8,444 nucleotides of DNA from contig CALEGL010000275.1 of assembly GCA_937876495.1 (NCBI GenBank), forward strand, positions 1-8,444, in the 5' to 3' direction. Below, one piece after another: positions 6,177-8,444 of this stretch. The notes below the pieces were generated by a model. It made no database searches, was not told the origin of the DNA, and saw nothing but the letters and a program-made list of their open reading frames with translations. The stretch's first letter is position 1; each line of letters opens with the position of its first letter. The position numbers and the translations under genes are program-made. Source of the stretch: an uncultured Bifidobacterium sp. Lineage in GTDB: Bacteria > Actinomycetota > Actinomycetes > Actinomycetales > Bifidobacteriaceae.

Positions 6177-6602
6177 TCAGAACTGCACGACCCGCGCATC
6201 GCGGCGCTCCCCGCCGGACAGCCAGCGGTCAAGGTCCTCCGGACCCGAGAACAGGGCGCCGGCCGCCTGGGCGATCATGAGATTGACCTGGTCGCCGTCG
6301 CCCAATCCCTCAAGATATCCGTAGACGGGAACGCCCCGTCCGGTGGCGAAGCCGATCTCCATCATCGTCCCCGGATCGTCGTCGACGAGGTTGGCGATGA
6401 CGGCCCCGGACGCCATGATGGCGGCAAGATCCTCGTCATAGCAGGCGCGGGGGCCGACGACCCGGACGTCCGAGGCCAGACGCGGCCGGAACATGCGCCG
6501 GGCATGGGCCGCGAGAACCCCCTCCAGCCGCTCCATCGAGGCCACCTGCCCCGGGGTGAAGAAGGGCCCGGCGACGTAGAAGTCGTATGGGACTGAATCC
6601 AT
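6177..6602 (-). CDS. Nucleoside 2-deoxyribosyltransferase-like protein
   Basis: This 141-residue protein resembles the nucleoside 2-deoxyribosyltransferase family, which moves 2-deoxyribose between nucleobases in deoxynucleoside salvage. It has the N-terminal signature YVAGPFF (9-15) with Gln19, an Asp-rich turn DDDPGT (74-79), the expected nucleophile Glu82 in MEIGFA, and VNLMI (106-110), whose Asn107 and Met109 match the substrate-binding Asn-x-Met of the lactobacillal enzyme. The length fits the family. The ATG at 6602 is chosen because AAAGGA lies 5 bases upstream and conserved sequence begins at once. ATG at 6620 or GTG at 6749 would add unconserved residues without good ribosome sites. 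Related domains also act on modified or ribo-nucleotides, so the exact substrate is uncertain. The gene stands alone, divergent from the thiamin operon and upstream of marR, with no obvious functional link to either. Confidence 0.8.
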   Translation of the reverse strand: MDSVPYDFYVAGPFFTPGQVASMERLEGVLAAHARRMFRPRLASDVRVVGPRACYDEDLAAIMASGAVIANLVDDDPGTMMEIGFATGRGVPVYGYLEGLGDGDQVNLMIAQAAGALFSGPEDLDRWLSGGERRDARVVQF

Positions 6603-6607
6603 GGTGA

Positions 6608-6614
6608 TCCTTTC
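6608..6614 (-). promoter_or_regulatory. Ribosome binding site of the deoxyribosyltransferase gene
   Basis: The minus strand reads GAAAGGA, 5 bases before the ATG at 6602, and decides between three in-frame starts. Just upstream, GGGGC-GGC-GCCCC on the minus strand (6635-6623) can form a small GC hairpin in the leader. Confidence 0.65.
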
Positions 6615-6783
6615 AGACATCGGGGGCGCCGCCCCATCCTCCACAGCAGCATTCCACACGTCTCCGGGACGTCCGTTCCCCGCGCCCGTCCCCTGATCAT
6701 CAGAGGTCCGCCCTCCATATCGACGGACGATCCGCTCGGAGACGCTCACGACCTGATGAAGGAGAATGTCGCCATCCCCTGTC

Positions 6784-6789
6784 TATGAT
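6784..6789 (+). promoter_or_regulatory. Putative -10 box for the TPP riboswitch / thi operon
   Basis: TATGAT lies about 10 bases upstream of the predicted 5' edge of the riboswitch, where a -10 element is expected. No convincing -35 hexamer lies 16-18 bases upstream. The rest of 6621-6783, between the divergent genes, shows no other gene I can support. Confidence 0.45.
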
Positions 6790-6797
6790 GCCTCACG

Positions 6798-6892
6798 CAA
6801 CGGAACGGGAGCCTGAAAGGGCTGAGAGGAAGCCGTGGGGCTTCGACCGTGGACCTGATGCGGGTAATGCCGCCGTAGGGATTCGATTCCGA
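6798..6892 (+). ncRNA. TPP (thiamin pyrophosphate) riboswitch aptamer
   Basis: The conserved TPP-aptamer blocks appear in order. GGGAGCC (6808-6813 region) pairs through AGCC with GGCT ahead of the invariant CTGAGA (6822-6827). A variable P3 hairpin GAAGCC/GGCTTC follows (6829-6834 with 6839-6844). Next come ACCGT, ACCTGATG (6853-6860), GGGTAATGCC (6862-6871) with a GCGG/CCGC stem (6860-6863 with 6870-6873), and the closing CGTAGGGA (6874-6881). CGGAA (6801-6805) and TTCCG (6887-6891) may close P1. The RNA senses TPP and normally turns thiamin genes off. It lies 200 bases upstream of thiS in the same direction, with an intrinsic terminator between. The edges are approximate. Confidence 0.95.
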
Positions 6893-6987
6893 CGAGTCTT
6901 CCAGCTCGTCCTCTCAGCGCCGCGACGGATGCCGGCGCATCCATTCACGGATTCGCGTTCCCGAGCGCATAACACACAGCACATGAC

Positions 6988-7049
6988 AGGGGTCATGAAG
7001 GGGCGCACCACCTCACAGGGTGCGGGTTCCTCTTCATCGACCCCTTTTT
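6988..7049 (+). terminator. Intrinsic terminator, expression platform of the TPP riboswitch
   Basis: A long stem pairs AGGGGTC ATGAAG (6988-7000) with CTTCAT C GACCCCT (7032-7045), interrupted by one bulged C at 7038. An inner stem CGCACC/GGTGCG (7004-7009 with 7019-7024) stacks on it. A run of five T (7045-7049) follows at once. It lies about 95 bases after the aptamer and about 45 bases before thiS, so it should abort transcription when TPP is bound. A separate hairpin, GGATGC-CGGC-GCATCC (6927-6942), lies between aptamer and terminator. Confidence 0.85.
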
Positions 7050-7092
7050 CATATCCGGAGCGCCTCATCGCGCGCCGTGGAAGGAGAGGACC

Positions 7093-7287
7093 ATGATCGT
7101 CAACGGACGTCAGGAGGAGCAGGATTCCCCCCAGAGCGTGGCGGACCTCATAGCCGCCAGAGGGCTGAGACCCGACCGTGTGGCCGTGGAGGTCAACGGC
7201 GAGGTGGTTCCCCGGGCCGCGCACGCTCAGACCATGCTCAAGGGCACCGACACCGTCGAGGTCGTCACCTTCGTCCAGGGAGGCTGA
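7093..7287 (+). CDS. thiS: ThiS sulfur carrier protein
   Basis: This 64-residue ubiquitin-like protein ends in Gly-Gly, the residues that ThiF adenylates and that then carry a thiocarboxylate sulfur to ThiG for thiazole ring formation. It starts MIVNG like other ThiS proteins. It has the helix [11 protein letters not shown] (15-25) and the strand [12 protein letters not shown] (30-41), and finishes [10 protein letters not shown], a variant of the usual veivtfvgGG end. The length is typical. GGAAGGAG lies 7 bases before the ATG. It is the first gene after the TPP riboswitch and terminator, one base upstream of thiF, so it is almost certainly the first cistron of a thiamin-repressed operon. Confidence 0.95.
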   Translation: MIVNGRQEEQDSPQSVADLIAARGLRPDRVAVEVNGEVVPRAAHAQTMLKGTDTVEVVTFVQGG

Positions 7288-7288
7288 G

Positions 7289-8071
7289 ATGACGTCGACG
7301 ACCACCAGAGAAGCCACCGGCTCCGCCACGACCACGGCAGCCACGGCAGCCACGGCGACGGCACCCTCGACAAGCACGGCCGCGACGGAGGAGAACCGCC
7401 GCCGCGAGGCCTTCGACTCGATGCCGGACCCGCGTTCGCTCATCACCCCTGACGAGATCCATGCAGCCCTCGTCGAACGCCACGGCGAGAAGGTCCAGGC
7501 CCGTCTCGACGCCGCGCATGTCGCGATCGCCGGACTCGGAGGGCTGGGATCCACCGTCGCCGTGGCCCTCACCCGCATCGGCGTCGGCCATCTGCACCTC
7601 GTGGACTTCGACCGCGTCGACCCCACGAACCTCAACCGCCAGCAGTACTTCCTCAAGGACCTCGGACGGTTCAAGACGGAGGCGCTCAAGGCCAATCTGG
7701 CGCAGATCAACCCCTACGTCGAGGTCGTCACCGACACGGTGAAGGTCACCGCCGACAACGTCGAGGAGCTGTTCCGCGACGCCGACGTCATCTGCGAGGC
7801 CTTCGACGTGCCGGAGAACAAGTCGCTGCTCGTCAACGCGGTTCTCGAGCGCCTTCCCGACCATCCCATCGTGTCCGCATCGGGCATGGCGGGATACGGA
7901 AGCGCCAACGCGATCGGCACGCGCCGCGTCTCCCCGCGCTTCTACATGTGCGGCGACGAGGTCACGGCGCCGCGCCCCGGAGCCGGCCTTATGGCCCCCC
8001 GCGTGGGCGTCGTGGCCTGTCACGAGGCCTCGATGATCACCCGGCTGATCCTCGGGGAGGAGGAGCCATGA
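7289..8071 (+). CDS. thiF: ThiF, ThiS adenylyltransferase (short E1-like type)
   Basis: This 260-residue E1-like enzyme activates ThiS with ATP to ThiS-adenylate. The nucleotide-binding loop GLGGLGS is at 82-88. The strand LVDFDRVDPTNLNRQQY at 104-120 carries Asp106 and the ATP-contacting Arg117 of NLNRQ. Lys129 and a conserved Asp (166) at the adenylate site follow. The CxxC zinc pairs of Escherichia coli ThiF are absent (single Cys 169, 221 and 244), which places it with the shorter ThiF type found in clostridia and others. The first ~40 residues are a Thr/Ala/Ser-rich, probably disordered tail. The ATG at 7289 is chosen because GGGAGG lies 5 bases upstream; Met45 is an alternative start just before the conserved domain. 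The gene begins one base after the thiS stop and overlaps thiG by ATGA, indicating a coupled thiS-thiF-thiG operon. Confidence 0.93.
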   Translation: MTSTTTREATGSATTTAATAATATAPSTSTAATEENRRREAFDSMPDPRSLITPDEIHAALVERHGEKVQARLDAAHVAIAGLGGLGSTVAVALTRIGVGHLHLVDFDRVDPTNLNRQQYFLKDLGRFKTEALKANLAQINPYVEVVTDTVKVTADNVEELFRDADVICEAFDVPENKSLLVNAVLERLPDHPIVSASGMAGYGSANAIGTRRVSPRFYMCGDEVTAPRPGAGLMAPRVGVVACHEASMITRLILGEEEP

Positions 8072-8444
8072 CGGATCCGGGCGCGGCAACCACCATGGCG
8101 ACCACGGCGGACGCGAGCGGCCAGACCCCCACGACCCGCGCGACGTCCGGAGCCACGGACCTCGACGAGCTCATCGGGACGGCGACCAACACGGCCGTCC
8201 TCCCGGTGCCGGACGTCCACGCCTCCGACGCGATTGCCCCCGCGGACCACGACCCGCTGCTCATCCCCGGCCCTCGCTTCACCAGCCGCTTCATCCTCGG
8301 GTCCCGCCGCTCCGATCTCACTCTCCTCCCCGCCCCCGTCGCCCCCGCCGGCGCGCCCATCGTCCCCCTGGCTCTTCCACGCCTCCGCCCGCCCCAGCAC
8401 CTCCCCCCGTCCTTTCTTCCCGGCCACCTCACCCTTCCTCCGCA
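8068..8444 (+). CDS. thiG: ThiG thiazole synthase, 3'-truncated; sequence doubtful near the end
   Basis: ThiG makes the thiamin thiazole phosphate from deoxyxylulose phosphate, dehydroglycine and ThiS thiocarboxylate. Only 125 codons are present. The ATG overlaps the thiF stop (ATGA) and follows GGGGAGGAGGAG. A ~62-residue Thr/Ala/Asp-rich extension precedes the ThiG start DPLLI, then FTSRFILGS at 71-79 and AGAPIVPLALPR at 94-105, which corresponds to the usual AGAxIVTLALRR. FLPGHLTLPP at the end resembles the usual D-x-LPGHLTLLPN. The frame stays aligned with ThiG to the end, but from about residue 80 conserved residues are often replaced by Pro, through changes towards C, in sequence that becomes very C-rich and G-poor. 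This suggests base-calling errors at the contig edge more than a real pseudogene. The catalytic lysine lies beyond the window. Confidence 0.85.
   Translation, partial: MTDPGAATTMATTADASGQTPTTRATSGATDLDELIGTATNTAVLPVPDVHASDAIAPADHDPLLIPGPRFTSRFILGSRRSDLTLLPAPVAPAGAPIVPLALPRLRPPQHLPPSFLPGHLTLPP

Noticed and set aside
6603..6749. N-terminal extension of the deoxyribosyltransferase (start at 6749 or 6620)
   Set aside because: The added residues are unconserved, these starts lack good ribosome sites, and AAAGGA is placed exactly for the ATG at 6602.
6772..6815. Short leader peptide starting near 6766 and running into the riboswitch
   Set aside because: The Shine-Dalgarno-like AAGGAG is only one base from the ATG and the frame would lie across the promoter -10 and the aptamer, so translation is implausible.
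6793..7710. Minus-strand frame of 305 residues across the riboswitch and thiS
   Set aside because: It overlaps the TPP aptamer, terminator, thiS and thiF, which are well supported on the plus strand, and shows no protein family features.
8020..8432. Two minus-strand frames of about 130 residues at the right end
   Set aside because: They are antisense to thiF and thiG, lie in the doubtful C-rich edge, and have no recognisable features.

Overview
The window is high-GC bacterial DNA with actinobacterial character: strong G/C bias at third codon positions, Ala/Arg/Gly-rich proteins and purine-rich ribosome binding sites. The ABC exporter pair and the ApbE variant look most like Bifidobacteriaceae to me, but this is recognition from memory and no search was run. 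Both ends look like raw assembly edges. Bases 1-54 are an Illumina Nextera i7 adapter/index sequence. The last ~140 bases look like error-laden sequence, C-rich and G-poor, across the start of thiG.

Layout. Plus strand 55-1146: the 3' part of an ApbE-type FAD:protein FMN transferase, cut off at its N-terminus by the contig edge. It converges on a minus-strand block read from right to left: a nucleoside 2-deoxyribosyltransferase-like gene (6602-6177), a MarR-family regulator (6046-5474), and two ABC exporter half-transporters (5234-3333 and 3336-1288) overlapping by ATGA. The 239-base gap between the regulator and the first ABC gene holds an AT-rich promoter-like patch, a perfect 6-3-6 inverted repeat and a GC-rich hairpin. 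The two ABC subunits are complementary. One has a degenerate nucleotide site (Asp in place of the Walker B Glu, Gln in place of the H-loop His) and the other has all canonical residues. This is the signature of heterodimeric multidrug-type exporters, probably controlled by the MarR protein.

The right-hand part, on the plus strand, starts with a TPP (thiamin pyrophosphate) riboswitch (about 6798-6892). A strong intrinsic terminator (6988-7049) follows, then a tight thiS-thiF-thiG cluster running off the contig. ThiF adenylates the C-terminal Gly-Gly of ThiS, ThiS becomes a thiocarboxylate sulfur carrier, and ThiG uses it to build the thiamin thiazole. High TPP should switch the operon off, most simply by premature termination.

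I found no mobile element, CRISPR array, tRNA or rRNA, and no convincing undescribed system. The most useful observations are the technical artefacts at both ends, the asymmetric ABC pair with a ~50-residue insert in its degenerate half, the unassigned palindromes near the regulator, and a possible antiterminator pairing in the riboswitch leader.
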